Assembly: GCA_963969365.1 (NCBI GenBank)
Contig: OZ017752.1
Span: 248,001-312,000, forward strand
Direction of reading: 5' to 3'
DNA from: Asterochloris sp. CNOR1
Taxonomy: Eukaryota; Chlorophyta; Trebouxiophyceae; Trebouxiales; Trebouxiaceae
DNA length: 64,000 nt
Positions 1 to 11,700 of this stretch are shown here, piece after piece; positions within the stretch are counted from its first letter, which is position 1, and every line of letters starts with the position of its first letter. Made by a program: the position numbers and the translations under genes. The notes under the pieces are model-generated. The model was not told where the DNA came from. It was given only the letters and a program-made list of their open reading frames with translations, and did no database searches.

Positions 1-574
1 ACTAAGAGAATCTGGCAGGGCTGAAAGCCTTGGAGCCCCTCCTGGCGCGGAGGTATTGCAAGATGTATTTGAACACCTGCATGCAGCATTGTGACAGTGG
101 TGTGTCAGCAGCATGACTTCAAAAAAGCACATGCATCTCCTTCAGGGCCAGCGCACCTCTCCATCCCTGTCCAGAAACACTGCCCCATCAGGTGTGTTGA
201 CCTGCTCCCAGTCGTTGCCAAACAGGGCTGGAAAGTAGCTCTCAGGTACCGCTGTCAAGGTGGCCAGGCTAATTGTGTACTCCACACCTCCGACGTTGAG
301 CCTGATCAAGGCCTGAGTGTCAAGGCCTGAGTGCTCTGTGCTGCTCTGCGGCGAAGTGCAGCCTCCTCTGTTGCTTTGGCCTCATCACGAGCCAGCTGTG
401 CCTGCCTGGCAGCTTGAAGCGCTGCAATCTGCCGCTGTAGCCCGCAGGGACACATCTTCCTCTTCCATGCTGAGCAGGCAGAAACCACTTAAAGATGAGT
501 TGCTGGATTTCATCTGCCCCTGCAGATAAGGGCACCAGCTGCACAGCCAGGTTCTTGAAATCCAGATAGGTCAT
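1..574 (-). pseudogene. BTB/POZ (KCTD, T1-type) domain protein, probably broken
   Basis: Read on the minus strand, 306-159 encodes a K+ channel tetramerisation (T1/KCTD) BTB domain: LIRLNVGGVEYTISL, then SYFPALFGNDW, then GAVFLDRDGE. A GT donor follows at 156, and after an acceptor the next exon starts at 76 with VFKYILQYLR, the expected next strand and helix of this fold. Upstream (about 440-334) lies an Ala/Gln/Arg-rich coiled coil (LQRQIAALQAARQAQLARDE). The coil frame and the BTB frame are joined only if one copy of a perfect 14-bp tandem repeat (306-319 and 320-333) is ignored; with both copies the frame shifts and stops. The last exon reaches a stop at 2-4 after only about 24 codons, before a full T1 domain. 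The 5' end is unclear; a possible ATG is at 574, beside the LINE. KCTD proteins usually act as oligomeric adaptors, often for Cullin-3 ligases. The family call is firm; broken status is likely. Confidence 0.65.
306..333. repeat. 14-bp perfect tandem duplication inside the KCTD coding region
   Basis: The 14-mer TCAAGGCCTGAGTG occurs twice back to back at 306-319 and 320-333. Fourteen is not a multiple of three. With one copy, the coiled-coil frame on the minus strand runs straight into LIRLNVGG of the BTB domain; with two copies it meets a stop. It may be a true mutation, a polymorphism or an assembly artefact. Confidence 0.9.
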
Positions 575-1823
575 GCGCAAAGTTAAAGGAAACCATGCAC
601 CCACGCTCATGTTTCATGATGTGCCGCTGCTGCTCTTCGCAGACGATTTGGTGCTCATGAGCACGAGCACAAGTGAAGAAGGACTGCAACGATTGCTGAA
701 TGCTTTACAGATATTCTGTGAAAACAGGCGGCTCAGGGTCAGTTTGGTCAAGACGGAAGTGGTGGTGTTTGAGACACAGCGCCAAGAATGCAGCACCTTC
801 ACATACAGTGGGCACCCCCTGACGCGCTCGGATTCATTCAAGTACCTGGGCCTGTGGTTTGAAGCCACCAAGGAGGGCTTTGCCAAATCCCTTGGCGAGC
901 ACCTGGAAGCTGCGCGTAAAACCATGAACAACATGCTCAGGCGCTGTGCACAGATCAGTTTGACGTGCCCGCGCCACATCTGCAAGTTGTTTGATGCCTT
1001 GGTGCTGCCCATATTGAGCTATGGCTGTGAGGTCTGGTTCTGGGACCACAGAGCAGGCACACAAGCCACAGCGCAGCTTGAGTCTCTGCATGCCCAATTT
1101 TTGCGCAGATTGCTTGGCATCCACTGCCACACACACAGTCTGATTGCACTTGCTGAGTTTGGCAGATATCCCCTGGCAGTGCATTGGCAGCGGCAAGTGG
1201 ACAGGTTCAGACAACGCATTTGGGACCTCAAGCCGAAGCTTCAGAAGGAGCCCCTGCTATGGGCTATGTATGACGGCGTCTGCTACCTGCCGCTGTACCG
1301 CGACCTCTCCTTGGCCCCCTTCTGTGCACTACAGGCACATGGCAGCGCAGAGACAGCCCCTGGCAAGGAACAGCATGAGCAGCGCTTCAGGGACTGCCAG
1401 GCCGCCACCGTGGCCACCTACATGCAGATGCGGGGTCCCAACACGGCCTATGCCATGCAGACATACCTGACCAGGATCAGAGGCTTCAGGCTACGCAGAG
1501 CCTATGCCAGCATCAGGTGCAGCAGCCACCAGCTGCGCGTACAGACTGGGCGATACCTATTGCCCCAGCTCAAGCGAGAGGACCGGACATGCCAAATCTG
1601 TGGGTCACCGAATGAGATTGAGGATGAAAGCCATATCCTGCTACACTGCCCAGGACTTGCAGACCTCCGGTCTGCTCACAGCCACCTGTTTGCGGAGCAG
1701 CAGCAGTCGTTGGCAACGCTGTTTGAACAACCACCAAGCCGAGTGGCCACATACATCAGGGCAGCACTGCTCCAGCACGCAAATATGCTGGGCATCACTG
1801 GGGGCACATCTGGGCCTAAATGA
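573..1823 (+). CDS. LINE ORF2 C-terminal half: reverse transcriptase palm/thumb and zinc knuckle
   Basis: This is an uninterrupted frame of about 416 codons. Near residues 20-30 is FADDLVLM, the third catalytic box of LINE reverse transcriptases, followed by the LRVSLVKTEVVVF and FKYLGLWF segments that usually follow it. The thumb/connection region has LPILSYGCEVWFWD and LGIHCHTHSLIALAEFGRYP. A CCHC-like zinc knuckle, CQICGS...HILLHC, sits near residues 340-360. The endonuclease, the N-terminal half of the reverse transcriptase and the true start are missing, so it cannot transpose alone. It has no introns, unlike the neighbouring genes. Clade (L1-like or another chlorophyte lineage) was not resolved. 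Confidence 0.85.
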   Translation: MRKVKGNHAPTLMFHDVPLLLFADDLVLMSTSTSEEGLQRLLNALQIFCENRRLRVSLVKTEVVVFETQRQECSTFTYSGHPLTRSDSFKYLGLWFEATKEGFAKSLGEHLEAARKTMNNMLRRCAQISLTCPRHICKLFDALVLPILSYGCEVWFWDHRAGTQATAQLESLHAQFLRRLLGIHCHTHSLIALAEFGRYPLAVHWQRQVDRFRQRIWDLKPKLQKEPLLWAMYDGVCYLPLYRDLSLAPFCALQAHGSAETAPGKEQHEQRFRDCQAATVATYMQMRGPNTAYAMQTYLTRIRGFRLRRAYASIRCSSHQLRVQTGRYLLPQLKREDRTCQICGSPNEIEDESHILLHCPGLADLRSAHSHLFAEQQQSLATLFEQPPSRVATYIRAALLQHANMLGITGGTSGPK

Positions 1824-2386
1824 GGAACAGACACCCTGGGTGACCCCTCTATGTGCCGTGATGTGTCCCCAGCTCACCAGCTGCTGATTAGAGCCCCAAT
1901 TTCATAGCAATGCGCTAGACTCATCACATGATTGTCTTCCCCTAAGGTCCCCATGCTGAGTTGTTGCTTGGGGTGTGCCGCCTTGGAGCCTGGTGCCCTG
2001 CGAGGGGAAGACTGCTGGTCACAGTCATACCCAAGCATAACTCTCTCATGACTGCGAAGTCTACGAGCTGAGAGGGCGTGGCAAGCCAGTCAGGGGGGCT
2101 GAGCCCCCCCCTGCGCCATACAGGATCCAGGGTGTTTGCATTTCGGGCAGCAACCTCAGCTAGCAGTCCAACGTGGTGATGAAGCCCAGCACAATGCCAA
2201 GGCCTGCTATGAGCGCCGGCTCCCTCTTTACCAGCCAAGTACAGTGACCTGCTTGATATGCCTGTACTGCTTCTTTTTGTACCCCTACACCTTCAGCAAA
2301 GTTCATTGGTAGGATGAAATGATCATAGTCCTATGCCCGTGCATTGAGGCTACGGACTTTAAATGTAAATCATCATCATCATCATC
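575..2386 (+). mobile_element. 5'-truncated non-LTR retrotransposon (LINE)
   Basis: An intronless reading frame holds the C-terminal part of a LINE ORF2, beginning just before the reverse transcriptase catalytic box (PLLLFADDLVLM). It is followed by about 550 bp of 3' untranslated sequence and ends in TGTAA (2364-2368) and a CAT microsatellite (five units, 2371-2386), a typical LINE tail. The exact 5' boundary, between about 574 and 605, is inferred from where reverse transcriptase homology starts and the KCTD gene ends. I found no clear target site duplication. The element lies between the KCTD gene and TAF2, which are divergent. The open frame suggests a fairly recent insertion. Confidence 0.8.
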
Positions 2387-2729
2387 AGATGTCACCCTTT
2401 TCATGGTCTGCAAAAGAACGCAGCTGCCCGTCCGTGTCATCTTGGGCTGCTGTATTTATTTTCTTCGCACTCGAGTGCCTGTCAAGGCCAGTGATGGCCT
2501 GAATGGCACACACCCAGCTCGATCTGCACACTGCACTGCAATGGAGCTTCTGACGATCGTAGCATTCTCTGTTGAGCTTGCTGTCAAGACGTCAGCAGGC
2601 TGTTGCTGCATGGTATGCTGGTCCATCCTCAGGTGCAATGCACTCACCAAAGATTGAGTGGACAGATGCTCAGTGCCAGGGCAAAGCCAAAGGATTGGAA
2701 GATCTCCTGTGGCAGGCCCTCCCAGCTCA
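2387..2729. other. Intergenic stretch: probable TAF2 promoter/5' UTR
   Basis: About 340 bp between the LINE tail and the chosen TAF2 ATG. No convincing coding sequence or clear TATA box was seen. It is the remaining upstream region for TAF2 and may originally have been shared with the divergent KCTD gene before the LINE inserted. Confidence 0.4.
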
Positions 2730-5700
2730 ATGAACCCCACAATCCCACGCGTTCTGAACCAGGAGCTGGTGCTGACAGTCGACCCCAAGGGCAGAAGGCT
2801 CTATGGGTGAGCCAGGCTTGCCATGCAGAGCCCCCATGCATGCACAGCAAGGCTGGCATGCCTGAGGCCTCTGCTCTGCCTCCTGCAGGTTCACCAGGCT
2901 GAACATCCAGGTCCCTGTCAACACTCGCTCCATTGGTGAGCCAGATTGCGGCTGTCAACTGAACTCTCGGCTCAACAGGCCCCTCACAGCCTTGCCTGAG
3001 CCGCCAGCATACACAGATGTTTAGCAGAAGGGGAGCATGCAGGGTCTGGCAACCAACAAGGATGAGGGAAAGCAGACTCAGCGAGTCTGCCATGTGCTGG
3101 CTGGCTGAGAGTCGGCACTTGAACTGGCCCACTGGCAATGCAGCCTGCCTGATTCCGGTGACAAACCAGGAGGCTCATCTTCTAGCCCCCAGAGACATGC
3201 TTCTGACAGCACAGGCGCCCTGCAGGGTTGCACGCCTTTCAGCTGAGGATCCGCACTGACGGCATCAGAATTGATGGCGAGAAGGCTGCCTATCAGCTGC
3301 GGGAGTACCCTTCCGAACAGACTCCCGAGGACTTGCTGCAGCAGGCGCCTCCACGCACAGGAGGCAAGCAGAGTTTTGGTGCTACGGCCAATCGCCGATC
3401 TGAGAGAGATTGGCTGCAGTGCAACACACCTTCCTGTGTAGTGACACAGCTGCTGTGCCCTGCAGACTACGCCCCAGCGACTGCAATGGACTCCAGGCCG
3501 CCTGCAGCCCGCCTGGCTGAGCACACCTTCCTGCAGTACCAGCGCCTGCTGCAGCGCGAGGTCTCGGAGCCGGAGCTGGTCATCCAGCTGCCCAATGTGT
3601 TGGGGGATTATGGCACAATGCTGTCTGAGTCTGCTGACGTGGCAGGGGTTGAGTTCATGGAGCTCAAAGTCATCATCGCGTTTGAGGCATTGCGGCCCCG
3701 ATGTGGGATGCACTTCTGCGGGGACTGGGCGCTCAGCGACAATGAGGTGGGTGGCACCAGCAATCAATGCAAGCTTAGACTGCCGCCTGCCATGGTGTGA
3801 GGTGCTCACATTCAGCGGCAATTGGCAGTAGCTAGGTGGGCCGCCGTGCTGAAGGCCTGCTCTGAATCTCCAGGGCCTGCAGTAAACAAAGGCCTGCATG
3901 TGTCGCTGGCATGTGTTCTTCGTCATGTGAGGTGATTGAATGATACAGCATAATTGCTGACTTGAGGCTTGGGGCCCGCATGCACTTCAGCAAGGACTGG
4001 GTCATGATCTGCGCTGTGCATATCACCTGCTCAGCGCCGACAAGGTGGCCTGTTGCTGGCATGCGCAAAGTGGCGCCCAGCCAGCAGGAGTGGTGCACAA
4101 GCGGTCTTGCACCAGGGCAAGGCTGTTTGTGAGCATTGATGACTGCGCGCCAAAGCAAGCTGCAAGCTACTGTAACTTGCATGATCAGCCAGGTGCAGAC
4201 ACCAGGAAGCATCCCACCCTACCTGCCCTGGCTGTCGCTGAGGCAGCCCCGGGCCCTCCCCCCTCTGGGCCTCTCCAAAGCACGTGCCGATGTGCTTGTT
4301 CCAGGTCGCTGTCAAGGCAAGAAGCTGCCTGCCCTGCTGCAGCTGAGGCGGGCCAGGGCCTGGTTCCCCTGCGTGGACACGCCCAACGGCGCCTGCACAT
4401 GGGACCTGCGCTTCACCGTCCCCATGGACTGCATGGCCGTCAGCTCAGGCCAGCTCCTCAGGCAGGTGAGAGCACAATGGGCTGACCAGGCAACCACGCA
4501 GGGTGAGCTGAAGCACAACCCTGAACCTGTTCTGTCACCAGACAGGCGCTTGATACTGCTGCAGCTGCATTCAGCTGCACATGCAGATGAGGGCAGCTTT
4601 CAGCAAATTGTCAAAGTCCTTCATGTGTCGTGCAGGCCGCCAGTCCATCACGTGCCTGCTGTGACCTGTTTGTGAGGCTCATTTAGCAGCTGCCTGCGCA
4701 TCATCGGGTGCCTACTCTTTCCTGCAGGTGGTAGCAGACAAGGGCAAGCAGAGGACGTTCATCTACAAGCAGACAGTGGCTGTGCTGGCCTGTCAAATTG
4801 GGCTTGTCGTTGGTGAGCCTGCTTACTGCCAAGCACGCCACGCTCAATGATGCTCTGAAGCAACTGCAAGTCTGTATGCAACACCCATGCTCAGTAGGAG
4901 CGCTGGTATCACACTTGTATCACACAGCTGTCTGTTGCATCATATAGTTGCTGATGGCACAGGCACTCATGCTTGCTGCAGTGGCACAAGAGATGCAGCC
5001 ATTACTTTGGGGCCACCAGCACATTTCCCTGCCATTACCCCTCAAGAGGCCCGCAGCGTACTTCACACTCCAAATCTGTGGCTGCAGCTGGCGTCCATCC
5101 CACAGCCTGCCCTCACATCTTCTGTTGTCAACCCTGCAGGTCCGCTGGCGGCCCAGAATACCGAAGCGGGCAAGACCAAGAAGGGGATAGCTGCAGCCGA
5201 AGGGGCAGGCGGGACCCCGGGGCGCGCAGCGCCAGGCAGCTCTACCCGCAGCCCTGCCTTCATGAGCCCCACAGGCTCATCAAGGCGGACACCACTACGA
5301 ACGCCTGCCAGGAAAGGTTCTTTTGTAACTCAATTGACATTGTTAAGGGCCTCTTGATATTCTAAGCCAGGTGGGGCAGTGGAGATTTGCGTTGGCAGCC
5401 AGCCGCTGGTGCACAAGGTGTTGCAAGGGCACTTCAGGAAAGGCAGCTGCTCAGGGGCTTGCCTGCAGCCCTGCCATGATGAGACCCAGAGGCTCAGCAT
5501 GGCACACTTTCCTGCAGGACCGCATCTGCTGGGACTTGCTGGTGGGACACCTCGCACTGACGGAGAAACAAGAATCAACTGCAGCTATGCCTGCAGGACC
5601 CCTTGGAGCACTCACGGCGGCGAGCCCTCCTTCAGCAGCTCCTCCCGTGTCACGCTGCTGGCGCCCGAGCAGGACCTGAGGGAAGCTGAGCTGACGGTGA

Positions 5701-8700
5701 AGCCCCTGATGGTGGCCTACAGCAACTTTGAGATGGAGCTGGGCTGCAAGTTCCCCTTCAGCAGCCTGCAGCTGGTGAGCTGGGTAGCCAATTTGGAATC
5801 GGGTGCTTGAATGCTCATCAGATTGGCAGCAGCTTGAGGGCTGCAGGTTCCTCTTCAGCAGCCTGCAGCTGTGGAGCTGATGTGCACCTTCAGGGAGGAG
5901 CAATATAATGATGTCATTCAGCAGTCCGCACTTGGTGAGCAGGCCCAAGTTGGAGATTGCACTCTCATGGCACGGTCTAAAGCTGGATGCGCTGGTTGAC
6001 TTGAGGTCGCTCCTGTCCTGACCTTTGTGCCAGCAAGTGCACAGCTCTTGTGCAAGCTTGAGTCTGCACTATTTGGCTACAGCAGCTGCTGCTTGATGGG
6101 CAAAAAGAATGTGAAGCTGCTGACTTACTGTGCTGTTTTTGTGAGCACAAGCTGCAGGTGTTGAAACCAGCAAGCGTCAGCTTTGTCATGCCCTGCAAAT
6201 GAACCTTCATGCAGCATGTCATAGACAGCAGGCATCTTCAGCGCCATGCAACATGCAGCACGCTGTGGGCAGCAGTCACTACCATGAGGCCATATGTCAT
6301 TTAGTCCCCAACCCCTGCAAGGCCTTGCCTGCAGGTCTTCGTCCCAGCCAAGGTGGCCAGGCACAAGGTGCAGGTCTTTGCCTGCCTCATCGTTGTCAGC
6401 ACAGACATGCTGGTGTCGGCAAGGAGTGTGGAGCAGGTACGGTCTTTCATTCGCCACAAAGCTGACCCATGCACAAACACTGCTGCTGCTCCCGAGAATG
6501 CTTTTTGCACTCCCAGATCAGCATGCAGGCCCACCTCTGTGTGGCAAGCGCGTGTATGGGTCCTCAGCACATTCCCAGCCTGGCCAACCCTGTCCCTGAG
6601 CGCCCCCTTGCCAGCTGCACTCCAGCCTTCATCTGCCTGCAGGCAGTGGCAGCATGCTTTGGCTGGCAGCCTTCTATGACTTATGTACAGCAAGAGGCCC
6701 ACCATGCCTGCAGGCAGTGGAGGTGCGCATCGCCTTGGCAGGCGCCCTGGCTCAGCAGTACTTCGGCATCCTGACCCGCCCCAAGACGCTGAGAGACAGC
6801 TGGCTGCTGCACGGGCTGGCAGGCTACCTGCGTGATGTGTGGGTGCGCAAGGCCCTGGGGAGGAATGAGGTCCGCTACAGGTCAGTGTGCAAGCCCTGGG
6901 TCCGACTGTGCACTGGCAGACAGCAGCATGGGGCACAGTGCCCATAAATGTTCAGCCCCCTCTCAAGAGGTCAGCAGGAGCAACAGCTGGGCCTCAAGGC
7001 TGTCTGGACACCAGGCTGGACTCCGGCCCACTATGCAGATCATTCCATCACAATCTGATGAAGCCCTTGAAGATCTGCTTGCTGGCTGTCCCCTCCGTGA
7101 GCAACCCATCGTGTCCCCTGACTACATGGGTACATGGGTACATGGATGGTGCTTGCGGGCTAGTACCTGCAGCACAGCTCAATGTCAGTGATGCTGCATA
7201 CTTGAAGCGTGCACTCAGCACCGTCAGTTGATAGCAGGGCTGGATCAGGCAGAACAACTTTCGCCATGATGTGATTGGGTGCATACCGCCACCCCACAAG
7301 ACGGAGATTGCCGGGGGCAGAAAGATTGTTCACATGCAATCTGACAACAGATGAGAACAAGATTGTTCCGGCTGCCTGCAGGTGCACCAAGCATCGCCAG
7401 CTCATAGCAGAGCTGGACCAGGGATCAGCCCCTCCCCTGAGCGACAGGGATGCGCCACCGGGCAAGCTGTGGGGGCCGCTGCATGGCACAGAACTGCTGG
7501 ACCCAGCAGACCTGCACCGCATCAAAGCCACAGAGGTGCGGTCTGTTGGTAGGGCTTCAGCGCGTCAAGTGCTCAGTGCTGGGGTTTGCAGCTGTTGGTG
7601 ATTTTTGTGCACATGGATCCGCTAAATCTTGCAGGCCTGGACTGTATCAGAGTCAACAACTAGTGCTATTGAGAGCTGCCACTTACAGCAGAGATTCTGA
7701 TGTGATGTGTTGTTCACCCCCGCCTCAAGCTGCTGCAGCCGCAATACATTGCCTGGGTTTGTTCCAGGATGCCAGACCACTGCGTTAGCAAATGAATGAC
7801 TCAGGCGCTTTCTGTAGTGCAATCCAGCCACCCCAGGCAGCGGCACGGGGGAACGGTTGCCACTGGAAAGGCTGCACGCATGGTCCAAGCAGTAGGCCAA
7901 AGCGCCCATGTTGACAGCAGCCACCCTCGTGTACCATGCTTTGTATTGGCTTGACATGCTTCACAACCAATGCCATTATCGGCAGTGCCAGCAGAGGGTG
8001 CCCGGTATCATGAGAGGCATGCCCAGTCCCCAAGCCGATACTAAACCCACTTCAGACTTAGCCTTTGCTGTGGCTGAAAGATTGCCTTCGTAGACGTATT
8101 TCACAGCCAACTGCCAATGCCAGCAGCACCACAACATGCCGGCCGACACCAGGAGGTGCATGAGAACTGCTCAGCGCACACCACTCCAGGTTCTAAGCCT
8201 GTCTTTGCTGTGGCTGTGCAGTTCATCCACATGCTGCAGCGGCGTGTGGGGGAAGATGCCATGAAGAAGGCCATGGAGAGGATCATCATTGGTGCCACAG
8301 CCAAGCTTGCGCAGGGTGAGCCCCCTGGCCCTAAACCTGCAGGACACAGTCCTGGCAACATTAGACATTGATGGGTGGCATGCGCCAAGTCCCTCATGAA
8401 GCTGCTGCTTCTCTATGCTGGTCAGGTTGCTGGCAAAAGGGGGAAGAGGAATCCCCCTTCTCCTTGTCCATTCTTCCTGCAGCTGCAATTCGGTGCAGAA
8501 CGGGGCATATTCGTCAGGCCACCTTGCTGCAGATTTTACCGACGAACCATAATCAAATTCAATGGCACCCCGTCATTTGTGCACCAAATGCAGCCTGTTG
8601 AGCCCCCCTGCTTTGCCCTGCTGGCAGAGCCTGCAGCATCATTAGGCCTGACTTCACAGACACTCCTGCCACTGGAAACTCTGGCAGACTGCTTATGTGA

Positions 8701-11700
8701 TCAACTTGTCACTGTCACCATCTCTGGCCAATCTTTGCAGGTCAGGACCCTGGCAACAGGGACGATGAGAAGGATGCCCGCCTCCTGGTGGCCCTGCGCT
8801 TCCTGCAGGACGTCTCCCAGCAGGCGGGGCTGAAGCCCAAGGAGCTGCGCGCTGTGCACGAGCGATGGGTGCACCAGCGGGCGGTCCCGCTGCTCACAGC
8901 AGCCTTCAGCTACAGCAGGTGTGGGGCCGGACCATTGCATACGGCAGCCTGTGAGCAAGTGCATGGGACATTTGTTGGGAGGCACTGTGACCCATTCCTC
9001 AAGCAGGGAACCCATGGAGCTGCAAGACGTGCATGAGTGATGGGTGCACCCGCGTGCAAGCCCGCTGCTCATGGCAGCCTTCACCCACAGCAGGCGCAGG
9101 GCAGGGGACAAGGTCTGCTTTGAGCAGGCACGTAGCTGTTGCAGAAGTATGTCACAGTTGTAACGAGCTTCACTGGGAAGCTGTTTGTGTGGTGCTGGCC
9201 GCTACCTGTGGCAAGCAGGACTCTAGAGCCCTGCAAGCCTTTCAAAGAGGTGCATGCATTTCATGAGCGTCGGTGGCAGCAGTAATCGGTCCCAGATTGC
9301 AAGCTGTGTGATACACTTTCTGCAGGAAGCGCAATGTGATGGAGCTGGCACTCAGGCAGTCTGGGTCTGCAGCGGCGCTGCGGGCAACAAAGAAGGCCAG
9401 CGCCCAAGGAGCCAAGGAGGGGTCCTACATTGGGGACGTGCAGGTGGGCCGCAGAGGTCTGCACGCTGCTCATGCATCCCTGCAGGCCCCCTGCCTCTAC
9501 TGAACTCTTGAGGTAACAGAATGTTGCTGGCAGGCTACATCCCAGCGTGCTGGCTCAGCCAAAAGATGCCCACAAGTTCCCTGTGTCACGAGACGCCACC
9601 ATGCTACTGCTTGCCCAGGAGGATTGCTTGCATCCGCAAGTGGCAATGAGTGAGCTGTGTCAGGCAGTTTCCGTGCTCTCTTTGCTCCGTGCTGTGCCAT
9701 TCATGGCTTACACAGCTCTCTGCTGCATCTCTAGGCAGTGGCGACTATGGTCATCTGTAGCCTTCTCTATGTGGCTCCTATGTGAGTTGCATTCTGCCTG
9801 ACTTATCAGTGCCCCATCACTTATGCAGGTCATGGTGAAGGAGCCAGATGACAAGGTCACCCACACCATCAAGCTGGGGTCGCACCCCATTGCATTTGAG
9901 GAGATCAAGGTCAGAACGTGATCGAATGCAATGGCGTCGTGAACAACTGTCAGGCAGTCCAAGCATGGAGTCTTGCGTTTGCATACAAACCCTTTGCCAT
10001 GCCTGGAACCTTGCTGCCTGCTGTCTTCCACAGCACAGCTTTGGCTCAAGAGCTTGACGCACCAGGCCGCCCAACAGGATGCCATTGTTGGCTGGATGCC
10101 ACCCGCACAACAGATTCAGGCTGCTCTTTTGCCTGCGTCGTCTGCAGCTGACGAAAGGCATCGGGCGCAAGCAGGCAGCCGCCCATCGCGCCAAGCAGAA
10201 GAAGGATGACCACCTGGACGAAGGGGAGGAGGATGCAGAGCCCATTGTGGAGCACCAGTTCGACCCCACAGGTGGGCTGGGAAAGCAGAGGCAGGGTAAG
10301 GGTGTATGGTTTAGGGCTTCAACACTCACACAGCCACATCTCTGATGGCACCTGTTCACTGATGCAGAGGCTGGTCGGCCACCAGTCCACTGGGTTCAGA
10401 TTGACCCCAACATGGAGTCCCTGGCAGAAACCCTGGTGCTACAGCCCGAGTATATGTGGATTGCACAGCTGGAGCAGAGCGCAGACGTGGCAGCTCAGGC
10501 AGCCGCCATTGCTGGCCTAACCACTTTCAGGTGGGTTATGGTGCCAAGCTTCTTGTCCAGGGATCTGCTGATCGCCTGCTTAACAATGCACCATGGGCGG
10601 ATCTTGAGGCAGCATGCGACTCCTCAACGCCATGGGCCTCAGGCATGAGCTTTGCTGCCTGTGTTTGCTGATCTCTCTTGCTGATAGTCTCTGGGCAGCT
10701 TTCAAAGTGAATGCCTGACATGCTATGCAGGCACTTCACATGCCGTTCTGTGACGATTTGCAACATGGTGCTGCAGGCCGGTGACTCATGCCATTGTAAG
10801 AGCATTTGAGAATGCAGTGAGGAACCCCCAGTGCTATCCCAGGTGGGCTCCACAGCGACCTGCCCATGCTTAGATAGGCTAAGCCTGCAATTGTTGCACT
10901 GTGAACCCTCCCCCCTATGAGGGGGCCATGCTTTGCCATAAACTTATACCCTGTAAGAGGGCGCTGCCAAAGCTTCTAACTCTGTCATGAGAAGCTGGCA
11001 CTGAGTTGCAGTGGTGGTCCACTGTACCAAACTGTCAGCCCTGTCCAGGATACGGAGAGAGGCTGCCATGGCAATGGGCCTGACAGCAGGCGCTGCCACA
11101 GACTACTCAGGGCTGCAGACGCTGGTCAGCACTTTCAGGTGGGTGCCTGCCTGCCTGCTGCACTCATCTCTGCATTCCAAAGTCAGTAGTCCGAACCTAC
11201 CCTTGGCCTCTGACTTTTCTGCTGTGTTTCAGCTGCATTGCAACACAAGCTCCAGGCAGCCCAAAACATGCCATACAAACGGCAGGCAGCCCCCACGCCT
11301 GGGCAGATTGCTCGTCAATATCATTCAGGCCATGCCTGCAGGGACCTCTTCTGTGAGCGCAGCACGGGGCTGCTGGCGCCTGCCCGCTTTGAGGACGTGG
11401 CTGACCTGTACGTGCAGCAGGCGCTGCTGCTGGCGGTGGCTGCCGCGCGGGACGACCACGGCGTCTCCCTGCCAGAGGCACAGGACTTGCTGGTGAGCTG
11501 CAGGGAGCACAGAGGTTTCCTGCTGACAATTGCTAGGGTGGTCTGCACATGCAGCAGAACCTGCTGCTGGCTGTGGGCACTGCGCTGGTGACTCCCAATC
11601 CACTGCGCAGTGAGTTGGAAGTCACCAGCGCAGAAACTCATACCAAACTGTAAGCAACAATGACTTCACCTGGCATTACCCACATGTGCGAAATGGCCAG

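Noticed and set aside
320-610. A 96-codon minus-strand frame over the KCTD region as a separate protein.
   Set aside because: It runs in a different frame from the clear coiled coil and BTB segments over the same bases; only its first part (MTYLDFKNLAVQLV) might be an exon.
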